The position numbers were made by a program, and so were the translations under genes. Below, in pieces: positions 15,307-22,591 of a stretch of DNA of 35,931 bases (positions are counted from its first letter, which is position 1; every line of letters begins with the position of its first letter). The notes under the pieces are model-generated. The model searched no databases. It was not told the DNA's origin and saw only the letters and a list, made by a program, of their open reading frames with translations. The stretch lies in assembly GCA_020725145.1 (NCBI GenBank), contig DYFO01000022.1:1-35931 (forward strand), in the 5' to 3' direction. This DNA is from Symbiobacterium thermophilum. Lineage in GTDB: Bacteria; Bacillota; Sulfobacillia; UBA995.

Positions 15307-17318
15307 ATCGCTTCGCCGATGTGGCCTTGGCAGGCGCGGTGGCGGCGGTGGTGCTGGCCATGGTGCTGCCGCTCCCCGCCGCGCTCTTGGACCTTCTGCT
15401 CTCTTTAAACCTTTCGCTTTCGCTGGTGATCCTGTTCACCTCGATCTACACCCGTGAGCCCCTGGAGTTCTCCGCCCTTCCGTCGCTTCTGCTCATCACC
15501 ACCCTGTTCCGCCTGGCCCTCAACGTGTCGGCGACCCGCCTCATCCTGCTCCAGGGCTACGCGGGGGCGGTGATCGAGAGCTTCGGGCGGTTCGTGGTGG
15601 GCGGCAACGCGCTGGTGGGCTTCGTTGTCTTTCTGATCATCGTGATCATCCAGTTCGTGGTGATCACCCGTGGGGCCGAACGCGTGGCGGAGGTGGCCGC
15701 CCGCTTCACGCTGGACGCCATGCCGGGCAAGCAGCTGGCCATCGACGCCGACCTGAACGCCGGCATCATCGGCGAGGAAGAGGCCCGCCGCCGCCGCGGT
15801 GCCATCCAGCGCGAGGCCGACTTTTACGGGGCGATGGACGGCGCCGCCAAGTTCGTCAAGGGTGACGCGGTGGCCGGCGTGGTCATCGTGGTCATCGATC
15901 TGGTAGGGGGATTCGTAGTAGGCATGGTGCAGCGGGGCCTGACCTTCCAGCAGGCCCTGGCCACCTACTCACTGCTCACGGTGGGTGACGGCCTGGTAAC
16001 GCAGATACCGGCCTTGCTGATCTCCACCGCCACCGGTTTCGTGGTAACGCGGGCGGCCGGCGAGAGCGACCTCGGCCGGGACATCACCTCCCAGCTCGCC
16101 CGCAATCCCCGGGTGCTGGCACTGGCGGCCGCCGCGCTGGCCCTGCTGGGTCTGGTGCCCGGCTTGCCCACGCTGCCCTTCCTGGTGCTGGCGGCCGTCT
16201 CCTTCGCCCTGGCCATGGGGCTCGGACGCCCGCCGGCCGCTACCGCCCCACAACCCTCGCTACCTCCTGCCGCCCCGGAGGACGTGCTCTCGCTCATCGA
16301 CCTCGACCCCCTGGAGATCGAACTCGGCTACGGGCTGTTGCCGCTGGCCGACCCCGCACAAGGAGGAGACCTTCTGGACCGCGTCGCCCAGGTGCGACGG
16401 CAGGCGGCGATGGAGCTGGGGATCACGGTGCCTCCGATACGCATTCGCGACAACCTGGCCCTCGGCCCGCACGCCTACTGCATTCGTCTGCGGTCGGTGC
16501 CCGTGGGTCAGGGCGAGATCCCTCCCGGGCGGTGCCTGGCCATCGGTCCCGAGGGACTCGCCCCTCCCGAGGAGGGCGAGGCCACCCGGGATCCCGCCTT
16601 CGGGTTGCCGGCCTGGTGGGTGGCTCGCCCCGCCGCGGCCAGGGCGGAAGCCACGGGTTATACGGTGGTGGAGCCTTCGGCCGTGTTGGCCACCCACCTT
16701 TCGGAGGTGGTCCGGCGGCACGCTCCCGAGCTGTTCGGGCGGCAGGAGCTGCAAGGGCTGGTGGAACACCTGCGGCAGCGTTATCCGGCCCTGGTTGACG
16801 ACCTCCTGCCTCACCGTCTGTCGCTGGGCGAGGTGCTGCGCGTGCTGCAGAACCTGCTCAGGGAGGGTATCCCCTTGCGCGATCCCGTGGGCATCTTCGA
16901 GGCCTTGGCCGACGCGGCGGGCCAAAGCCGCGACCCCGAGGTCCTGACCGGCTGGGTCAGGCGTCGCCTCAAACGGCAGTTGAAGGTGCATTATGGTCTT
17001 GACCGCCCGCGCCGTGTGGTCACCGTGGATCCCGAAGCGGAGCAGCGCATCCTGGAGTGCATCGCCCCCGGGGACGACGGCCCCATTATCCGCCTGGACC
17101 CCGCCAGTCTGCGCGCCTTCCAGGCCGCCTTGCGCTCCGCGCTCTCGCGCCTGGATCCCGAGGGCAACCCTCCCTTGATCCTGTGTTCAGGCCCCGTGCG
17201 CGCCGCGGTGCGACGGCTTTCGGAGGCGGTCCTGCCCGGCGCGGCGGTGCTGGCCTACGAGGAACTGGACGCCGGGGCGAAGGTGGAAGCGGTTGGCACC
17301 GTGGGGTGGTCGGCGTGA
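15303..17318 (+). CDS. flhA: Flagellar export gate protein FlhA
   Basis: FlhA is the large export-gate component whose cytoplasmic ring receives chaperone-substrate complexes. It is about 671 aa. The N-terminal half has about eight membrane segments and the FHIPEP signatures REPLEFSALPSLLLITTLFR and LNVSATRLILLQ. These are followed by DAMPGKQLAIDADLNAGII, and the C-terminal half is the soluble FlhA-C region. TTG 15303 overlaps the flhB stop (TTGA) and has GGGGTGG upstream. GTG 15294, three codons earlier, is the alternative. In Bacillus flhF and flhG come next, but here a PilZ gene follows. Confidence 0.96.
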   Translation: MNRFADVALAGAVAAVVLAMVLPLPAALLDLLLSLNLSLSLVILFTSIYTREPLEFSALPSLLLITTLFRLALNVSATRLILLQGYAGAVIESFGRFVVGGNALVGFVVFLIIVIIQFVVITRGAERVAEVAARFTLDAMPGKQLAIDADLNAGIIGEEEARRRRGAIQREADFYGAMDGAAKFVKGDAVAGVVIVVIDLVGGFVVGMVQRGLTFQQALATYSLLTVGDGLVTQIPALLISTATGFVVTRAAGESDLGRDITSQLARNPRVLALAAAALALLGLVPGLPTLPFLVLAAVSFALAMGLGRPPAATAPQPSLPPAAPEDVLSLIDLDPLEIELGYGLLPLADPAQGGDLLDRVAQVRRQAAMELGITVPPIRIRDNLALGPHAYCIRLRSVPVGQGEIPPGRCLAIGPEGLAPPEEGEATRDPAFGLPAWWVARPAAARAEATGYTVVEPSAVLATHLSEVVRRHAPELFGRQELQGLVEHLRQRYPALVDDLLPHRLSLGEVLRVLQNLLREGIPLRDPVGIFEALADAAGQSRDPEVLTGWVRRRLKRQLKVHYGLDRPRRVVTVDPEAEQRILECIAPGDDGPIIRLDPASLRAFQAALRSALSRLDPEGNPPLILCSGPVRAAVRRLSEAVLPGAAVLAYEELDAGAKVEAVGTVGWSA

Positions 17319-18004
17319 GCGGCCGTGACCTGCCGGGAGAGGAGGTCCGGGGAACACCCCGTGTGGTGAGCGGTGATCACCTCGAGTTGGTGGTGCAGGA
17401 AGCCCGCCGGGGATGGCAACGCTACCCGGCGGTGGTGCTCACCGCCGACGACGAACGCTTCTGGGTGGAACTGGCGGTCAGGACCCCGCCTTCGCCCGGG
17501 CTTCGACCCGGTCTGCCGGTGCTTTGCCGCCTGCGAAGCCAAACCGCCATCCTGGCCTGGACCTCGTTGGTGCTCGAAGCGGGTCGAGGGCGTCTGACGC
17601 TCTCGCTGCCGGCCAACCACCGAAGGCTGCAGCGGCGCCTGCATGCCCGGGTGGACACGGCGGTGCCGGTAACCTTCGTGGCGCTGCAGGATCCGGACAG
17701 CCACGAGGCAAGGGGTGTGACCGCCGACCTCGGGGGAGGAGGTCTGAGCCTGCTCACCTTCCACCCCCTGGAGCCGGGATGCCGACTGCAACTTGCGATC
17801 GGGCTCAAACCCCGCACGGTGGAGGCGGAGGGCAGGGTCGTCCGCGTGATACACCCTCCCGCGCCGGCGGAGCCCGGCTGCTACGGAATAGAGTTCACCC
17901 GGCTGGCCCAAAGCGCCCAGGACGCCATCTACCGCCACGTTTTCGCCGAACAGGCTCTCCAGCGCCGGATGGGTCTTATGCCGCGAGGAGGGAGGCGCCG
18001 ATGA
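17315..18004 (+). CDS. Flagellar PilZ-domain protein (YcgR-like)
   Basis: This is a probable c-di-GMP effector of the YcgR type, which in other bacteria brakes the flagellar motor through MotA or FliG. From GTG 17315 (GTGA overlap with flhA) it is 229 aa. An N-terminal YcgR-N-like beta domain (about 1-100) is followed by PilZ. The first ligand motif RxxxR is present (RLHAR, 108-112). The second, D/NxSxxG, reads DLGGGG (138-143), with Ser replaced by Gly. This lowers but does not exclude c-di-GMP binding. The ORF-track start at 17057 lies inside flhA and is rejected. Its place between flhA and fliA ties it to motility. Confidence 0.85.
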   Translation: MSGRDLPGEEVRGTPRVVSGDHLELVVQEARRGWQRYPAVVLTADDERFWVELAVRTPPSPGLRPGLPVLCRLRSQTAILAWTSLVLEAGRGRLTLSLPANHRRLQRRLHARVDTAVPVTFVALQDPDSHEARGVTADLGGGGLSLLTFHPLEPGCRLQLAIGLKPRTVEAEGRVVRVIHPPAPAEPGCYGIEFTRLAQSAQDAIYRHVFAEQALQRRMGLMPRGGRRR

Positions 18005-18792
18005 ACGGTACGAGCGCGGCTTCCGACAAGTTGTGGCAGGCTTACCGGGAAGGAGGGCGGCGGGAGGACCGCAACCGCCTGCTCCTGAGCTACCTGCCGC
18101 TGGTCAAGCACGTCACCTCGCGGCTGGCCGCCTGCCTGCCCGCGAGCGTTCCCGTGGAAGACCTGCATGGCTGGGGGATCTTCGGGTTGATGGACGCGCT
18201 GGAACGTTACGACGCCGGTCGCGGGGTCCGTTTCGAGACCTACGCCGTCTCCCGCATCCGCGGGGCGGTGCTCGACGGCCTGCGTAGCCTGGACTGGGCT
18301 CCCCGCTCGGTACGGCGACGTGCCCGCGAGATCGAGCAAGCCTACCGCCGTGTGGAGGCAAGAGTCGGGCGCCCCGCCGAGGAGGAAGAGGTCGCCGCCG
18401 AGCTTGAGATCACCGTCCGCCAGCTGCACTTGTGGCTGCAGGAAGTGGAAGGAACGGTGGTGCTGTCCTTGCAGGACGTGCTGGGCTCGGCCCAGGAACC
18501 GGGGGAGGAAGGGCTGCTCGCGGGAGATCTGGTCGCCGACCCCGCGATCCCCGACCCCGCGGACCGGCTGGCCGCCGCCGAACTTGCCCGAGAGGTGGCG
18601 CACGCCATCGACGCCTTGCCGGAGCGCGAGCGCCTGGTGATCACCCTGCTTTACTACGAGGAGCTGCGCCCCAAGGAGGTGGCGGCGGTGATGGGGGTTT
18701 CCCCGTCTCGCATCTCCCAGCTCCACGCCCAGGCCCTGCTGCGCCTCAAGCGTGCGCTGGCCCCGCTGGCCGCGGAGGATGACGAGCCGTGA
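18001..18792 (+). CDS. fliA: Flagellar sigma factor FliA (SigD, sigma-28)
   Basis: FliA directs RNA polymerase to late flagellar promoters and is held by FlgM until the hook is complete. The 263-aa protein has region 2 (VEDLHGWGIFGLMDALERYD, RFETYAVSRIRGAVLDGLR, WAPRSVRRRAREI). It also has region 3 and a region 4 helix-turn-helix (ELRPKEVAAVMGVSPSRISQLHAQAL). ATG 18001 follows GAGGAGGGAGG and overlaps the PilZ stop (ATGA). The ORF-track start at 17413 reads through the PilZ gene in another frame. A matching promoter is visible in front of flgM. Confidence 0.96.
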   Translation: MNGTSAASDKLWQAYREGGRREDRNRLLLSYLPLVKHVTSRLAACLPASVPVEDLHGWGIFGLMDALERYDAGRGVRFETYAVSRIRGAVLDGLRSLDWAPRSVRRRAREIEQAYRRVEARVGRPAEEEEVAAELEITVRQLHLWLQEVEGTVVLSLQDVLGSAQEPGEEGLLAGDLVADPAIPDPADRLAAAELAREVAHAIDALPERERLVITLLYYEELRPKEVAAVMGVSPSRISQLHAQALLRLKRALAPLAAEDDEP

Positions 18793-19094
18793 ACCCCCGT
18801 CCCATTGACTGGCAGGCCGTCCTCGGGCTGCGCGGGCGCCCTGCACCCGAGGAGGCGCGCGCCGTCGCGGCGCTACCAGCGCTGGGAAAGCTGGTCAAAT
18901 CGGCGGCCGAGGAACACAAGGCCGGGCAAGATGCCCCGTCCCGGAAGAAGCGCCCCGCCGACCGGGGCAGACGGGAACCACCGCGGGACGCTGGCGGCGA
19001 CAGTACCCGCCGCGAACCCCGGCCCACCAGGGGCCACCCCTACAAGGGGGTCTTGCTCGACGTGCTCATCGGCCGCGGAGGTGAACGTGAATGA
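18789..19094 (+). CDS. Uncharacterised 101-aa protein between fliA and flgF
   Basis: I do not recognise this protein. It starts at GTG 18789, overlapping the fliA stop (GTGA), and ends with an ATGA overlap to the next gene, so it is clearly part of the operon. The first 40 residues look folded (DWQAVLGLRGRPAPEEARAV, then LPALGKLVKSAAEEH). The middle is a basic, disordered stretch, and the end (GHPYKGVLLDVLIGRGG) is again hydrophobic. In Bacillus the gene after sigD is the swarming regulator swrB, a membrane protein. This one shows no membrane segment, so it is not an obvious homologue. Confidence 0.7.
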   Translation: MNPRPIDWQAVLGLRGRPAPEEARAVAALPALGKLVKSAAEEHKAGQDAPSRKKRPADRGRREPPRDAGGDSTRREPRPTRGHPYKGVLLDVLIGRGGERE

Positions 19095-19816
19095 GAGGGA
19101 TCTACCTTGCCGCCGCCGGCCTACAGGCCGGCCAGGCGCGTGCAGGCGCCGCCGGCCGCGCCTTGGCCAACCTGCAGACTCCCGGACATCCGGTTGAGGG
19201 AACGCTGGTGGCCGTGTCCTGGGCCGACCTTTACTGCCTGCAGGGCGGTGCCCGGGGAGTGCCGGTCGGACCCGGACCGGGTCCGGTGTGGACCACGGCC
19301 ACCCGGGTCGCCGCAGGCGTCATGCGCGCCACCGGGATCAGCACCGACCTCGCCATCGAGGGACCGGGTTTTTTCGTGCTGGCCGACGCACAGGGTGAAG
19401 TGCTAACCCGTAACGGGGCCTTTGGACTGGACGCCGAGGGGTTCCTGGTGGGAGCGGGAGGCAGGCGTGTGCTGGGGACGGCCGGTCCCATCCGGGCGAC
19501 CGGGGGCGAGCTTGCGGTCCTGGCCGACGGCGAGGTGCGGGTGGGTGGTGCCACCGTGGGGCGGCTGCGCCTGGAGTTCTTCGACGGACCCCTGCCCCCC
19601 GCGCTGCCGGGAGGGGTCATCCCGCGACCCCCGGATGCGGTACCCGCCCCGGGTGCCCGCATCCACCAGGGCAGCCTGGAGTTCAGCGGCCGCGACCTCG
19701 TCGAGGAAGTGGTGGACATCTTGACCGCCTTGCGGTCCTACGAAGCCGCCCAGCGCGCGGCGCGGGCGCACGACGAGACGGCACGGCGACTGCTGGAGGC
19801 CCTGGGCAACCTTTGA
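19091..19816 (+). CDS. flgF: Flagellar rod protein, FlgF/FlhO-like
   Basis: This is a member of the FlgE/F/G rod-hook family, most likely the proximal rod protein FlgF (FlhO of Bacillus). The 241-aa product starts MRGIYLAAAGLQAGQARAGA. The usual NLANxxTPGYK motif is degenerate (ALANLQTPGHP). The central IEGPGFFVLAD, LTRNGAFGLDAEGFLV and the C-terminal QGSLEFSGRDLVEEVVDILTALRSYE match the family. It is shorter than the common 250-270 aa. ATG 19091 overlaps the preceding stop. Whether it is FlgF or a second FlgG cannot be settled by eye. Confidence 0.8.
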   Translation: MRGIYLAAAGLQAGQARAGAAGRALANLQTPGHPVEGTLVAVSWADLYCLQGGARGVPVGPGPGPVWTTATRVAAGVMRATGISTDLAIEGPGFFVLADAQGEVLTRNGAFGLDAEGFLVGAGGRRVLGTAGPIRATGGELAVLADGEVRVGGATVGRLRLEFFDGPLPPALPGGVIPRPPDAVPAPGARIHQGSLEFSGRDLVEEVVDILTALRSYEAAQRAARAHDETARRLLEALGNL

Positions 19817-19831
19817 GGGAGGTGACGGAAG

Positions 19832-20527
19832 ATGACCGAAGCCATCTGGGGAGCCGCCCGGGCGCTGGGAGCGTACGCGATCGCCCTGGACGTGGTGGCC
19901 GGTAACCTGGCCAACCTGTCCACCCCGGGCTTTTCGCCCCAGCGCACGCTCTTTGCGGAGCTGCTGGGTGAGCTGACAACGCGGCCGCCCGGCTATCTCG
20001 GCACCCCGGGTAGCCTGCTGGAGCCCTTGATCGACCGCCCCGAACGCCAGGGGAGCCCGGTGGCCACCGGCCGCAGGGGCGACTGGGCCATCGTCGGGCG
20101 AGGTTACTTCGTGCTGCGCCTCGGGGACGGCCGGACCGCCTACTCACGCAACGGCGCCTTCACCCTCGACGCCGGGGGCAGATTGGTCGGTCCCGGCGGG
20201 GCGTGGGTGCTCCGTGACGGGACGGGCGGCCCCGAGCCGCTGGAAGCGGGGCGCGAGGATGCCGTGCCCGCCGTGCGGGCGTTCGCCAATCCCGCGGGCC
20301 TGTTCCACCTGGGAGCAGGGCTTTATCTGGCCACCGAGAGCTCGGGCCCGCCCCAGCCCGCTCCCGACTCGCGGGTGCTGCCCGGCCACCTGGAGATGGG
20401 CGGGACCGACCTGGCGGTGGAGATGGCGGCCTTGATGGCGGCGCAGCGCGCCTTCCAGCTGGTGGTCCGCAGCCTGGACGCTCAGGACCAGATGCTGGCC
20501 TTGGCCAATCGGCTCCGGGACGGCTAA
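19832..20527 (+). CDS. flgG: Flagellar rod protein, FlgG/FlhP-like
   Basis: This is a second FlgE/F/G family protein, probably the distal rod protein FlgG (FlhP of Bacillus). The 231-aa product has GNLANLSTPGFSPQRTLF at the N-terminus, VGRGYFVLRLGDGRTAYSRN in the middle, and the C-terminal MGGTDLAVEMAALMAAQRAFQ helix. ATG 19832 follows GAGGGAGGTGACGG. It is shorter than typical FlgG (about 260 aa). Its TAA stop forms part of the -35 element of the downstream sigma-28 promoter. Confidence 0.8.
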   Translation: MTEAIWGAARALGAYAIALDVVAGNLANLSTPGFSPQRTLFAELLGELTTRPPGYLGTPGSLLEPLIDRPERQGSPVATGRRGDWAIVGRGYFVLRLGDGRTAYSRNGAFTLDAGGRLVGPGGAWVLRDGTGGPEPLEAGREDAVPAVRAFANPAGLFHLGAGLYLATESSGPPQPAPDSRVLPGHLEMGGTDLAVEMAALMAAQRAFQLVVRSLDAQDQMLALANRLRDG

Positions 20528-20551
20528 AGCTCGGGCGATGGCGGCCGATAA
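20525..20551 (+). promoter_or_regulatory. Sigma-28 (SigD/FliA) promoter of flgM-flgN-flgK-flgL
   Basis: TAAA at 20525-20528, exactly 15 bp, then GCCGATAA at 20544-20551. This equals the sigma-28 consensus with no mismatch. TAAA overlaps the flgG stop codon. Transcription would begin around 20558, upstream of the flgM ribosome binding site (GGAGGAGG at 20571) and start codon (20589). It fits late-class expression of flgM and the hook-filament junction genes. Confidence 0.88.
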
Positions 20552-20588
20552 GGAGAACGGGAGACTGCCTGGAGGAGGAATTATCATC

Positions 20589-20882
20589 ATGAAGGTTAAC
20601 CAGACGGGCCTGGACCAGGTGCGTCCGGCCGACCGCAAGGCGGCCGGCAAGCTCGAAGGCACCTCCGGAGCCCGCTCCCCCGAGGCCGGGGGCAAGGGCA
20701 GGGACCGCGTGGAGTGGTCGGCTACCGCGCAGGAGGCGGTCCGACGTCTGCAGGACCTGCCCGAGGTCCGGACGGAGCGCGTGGCGGCCATCACCCGTCG
20801 GGTACGCGAGGGCTCCTATCACGTGCCCGCCGACGAGGTTGCCCGCAAACTCATCGACTTCTTCCGGCGGGATCGCCCGTGA
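20589..20882 (+). CDS. flgM: Anti-sigma-28 factor FlgM
   Basis: FlgM binds and silences FliA until it is exported through the finished hook-basal body. The 97-aa product has a flexible charged N-terminal half. Its conserved C-terminal sigma-binding half includes AQEAVRRLQDLPEVRTERVA, REGSYHVPADEVARKLIDFF. Length is typical. ATG 20589 follows GGAGGAGG. The ORF-track start at 20538 would lie upstream of the likely transcription start and is rejected. A sigma-28 promoter directly precedes it, giving the familiar feedback loop. Confidence 0.93.
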   Translation: MKVNQTGLDQVRPADRKAAGKLEGTSGARSPEAGGKGRDRVEWSATAQEAVRRLQDLPEVRTERVAAITRRVREGSYHVPADEVARKLIDFFRRDRP

Positions 20883-21196
20883 CCACGGGCGAACTCCTGG
20901 TGGGCCTGGCCCAAGCCACCGAGCGGCTGATCGGGGCCCTCCTCGCAGGCGACGTCTCCCGCGTCGAAGCCGCAACGGCGAGCCAGCAGGACTGGCTCCG
21001 TCGCTTGGAGGGGGTCGCCGCCTCACCCGTTACCGGCGACCCCCCCGCCCCCGATGACGCCTGCGCCGTCGGTGAGCTTCGCCGCCGGCTCGAACAGGCG
21101 GCCCGGCTCGCGGCCCAGGGTCTGGCCATCTCCCGCCGGCTGGCGGGAACCGTCTCCGAGACCGAACTCGCCTACCGGGGGAGGTGGGCGCGGTGA
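20879..21196 (+). CDS. flgN: Short FlgN-like export chaperone
   Basis: This is probably the chaperone for the hook-filament junction proteins FlgK and FlgL. From GTG 20879 (GTGA overlap with flgM) it is 105 aa, shorter than the usual 140-160 aa. It is helical, with a FlgN-like opening ELLVGLAQATERLIGALLAGD and a second helix GELRRRLEQAARLAAQGLA. FlgN proteins conserve little sequence, so the call rests mainly on the flgM-flgN-flgK-flgL order. The 20714 start of the ORF track reads across flgM in another frame. Confidence 0.75.
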   Translation: MTTGELLVGLAQATERLIGALLAGDVSRVEAATASQQDWLRRLEGVAASPVTGDPPAPDDACAVGELRRRLEQAARLAAQGLAISRRLAGTVSETELAYRGRWAR

Positions 21197-22578
21197 GCGG
21201 CTTCTCCACGTTGGAGCTGGGCCTACGCAGCCTGCGGGCCCAGGTCATGGTCTCCGGAGTCATCGCCCATAACATCGCCAACAGCCGCTCCCCCGGCTAC
21301 TCGCGTCAGGTGGCCGATCTGCGCCCCCCTCCCTCTTTGCGCCTTTCCGCGCTGGGACGCACGCTCAGTCTGGGCACGGGGGTTTTCGTGTCCGGGGTGC
21401 GAAGGCAGCGCGAGGAGTTCCTGGACCGCCTGTGTCGCCTGCATCTGGCCGACCACCAGCGCTGGGAAACCCAACGTCACACCATGGACCTGGTGGAACT
21501 GGCCTTCGCCGAACCGGTCGGCTTCGGACCCCGCCAGGCGTGCCTGCGCCTGTGGGACGCCTTTCAGGAGCTGGCCGCCGAACCCGAAAGCGGCCCCGTG
21601 CGGGCGGCGGTGCGCGAGGAAGCCGCTTCGCTCGCGTCCAACCTGGCGGGGCTGGCCCGCCAGCTCGGGGCCTTGCGCGCCGACCGTCTGGCAACCGCCG
21701 AAGCCTGTGTGCAGGAGATCAACCATCTCGCGCGGCAGATCGCCGCTTTGAACCGCGACCTGCGTCTGGCCGCCCTGCACGGCACGCAGGCCAACGACCT
21801 CGAAGACCGCCGCGACCTCCTGCTCGACCGGCTCGCCGCCCTGGCCGCGGCGGACTCCGCGCCCGCCGGCGACGGCACCACCACCGTAAGCATCAACGGC
21901 GTGGTGCTGGTCGCCGGTGACACCGTGGCCGAGCTGCGCGTCGACGTGGGCGGGGGGACGCTTAGCATCCTCGACCCCCACGGCGCGCCCGTCGAGCCGC
22001 CCTCGGGCGAGCTTGCCGCCCTGCGCGAGCTTCACGACAGCGTCCTGCCTTCCCACCAGGCCCTGCTGGACGGCTTCGCACGCCGGCTGGCGGACGCCCT
22101 CAACTCCGTCCACCGTGCCGGCTACGGTCTTGACGGATCGTCCGGCCTGGATCTCTTCCGGTACGATGAACCCTCGCCCGCGCTGACCTTGCGGCTGGCC
22201 CCCGAGGTGGCCGCCGATCCCACGCGGCTGGCCGCGTCCAGCGGCGGGGCCGAAGGCGACGGCCTCCAGGCACTCGCGATGGCCCGCGTGCTGACTTCCC
22301 CCAACTTCGACGGCATGGGAGCCTCGGAGTTCTGGGCGGCCGCCATCGGCAAGCTAGGCCTGGAGGTGGAGCAGACCGCCCGGCGGCTGGAAAACACCGC
22401 GCTGCTGGCCGAGCAGGCCCAGATGCAGCGGGCACGCGTGTCCGGCGTGAACCTGGACGAGGAGACGGTGGAACTCGTGCGCTGCCAGCATGCCTACGCG
22501 GCGGCCGCCCGGCTTATCAGCGTGGCCGACGAGATGCTGGAACAGCTGCTCAACCGCACCGGCCGCGTGGGCCGCTAG
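21193..22578 (+). CDS. flgK: Flagellar hook-associated protein FlgK (HAP1)
   Basis: FlgK is the first hook-filament junction protein. The 461-aa product starts MSGFSTLELGLRSLRAQVMV and carries the motif HNIANSRSPGYSRQ. It has the long helical region typical of FlgK and the C-terminal SGVNLDEETVELVRCQHAYAAAARLI. GTG 21193 overlaps the flgN stop and follows GGGGGAGGTG. GTG 21184, three codons upstream, overlaps the Shine-Dalgarno sequence and is less likely. Length is in the normal range for compact FlgK. Confidence 0.95.
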   Translation: MSGFSTLELGLRSLRAQVMVSGVIAHNIANSRSPGYSRQVADLRPPPSLRLSALGRTLSLGTGVFVSGVRRQREEFLDRLCRLHLADHQRWETQRHTMDLVELAFAEPVGFGPRQACLRLWDAFQELAAEPESGPVRAAVREEAASLASNLAGLARQLGALRADRLATAEACVQEINHLARQIAALNRDLRLAALHGTQANDLEDRRDLLLDRLAALAAADSAPAGDGTTTVSINGVVLVAGDTVAELRVDVGGGTLSILDPHGAPVEPPSGELAALRELHDSVLPSHQALLDGFARRLADALNSVHRAGYGLDGSSGLDLFRYDEPSPALTLRLAPEVAADPTRLAASSGGAEGDGLQALAMARVLTSPNFDGMGASEFWAAAIGKLGLEVEQTARRLENTALLAEQAQMQRARVSGVNLDEETVELVRCQHAYAAAARLISVADEMLEQLLNRTGRVGR

Positions 22579-22591
22579 GGAGGGAGAGACG

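Noticed and set aside
17413-18000. 196-residue N-terminal extension of FliA in the ORF track
   Set aside because: This part reads across the PilZ gene in another frame. ATG 18001 has a strong Shine-Dalgarno sequence and gives the normal SigD length.
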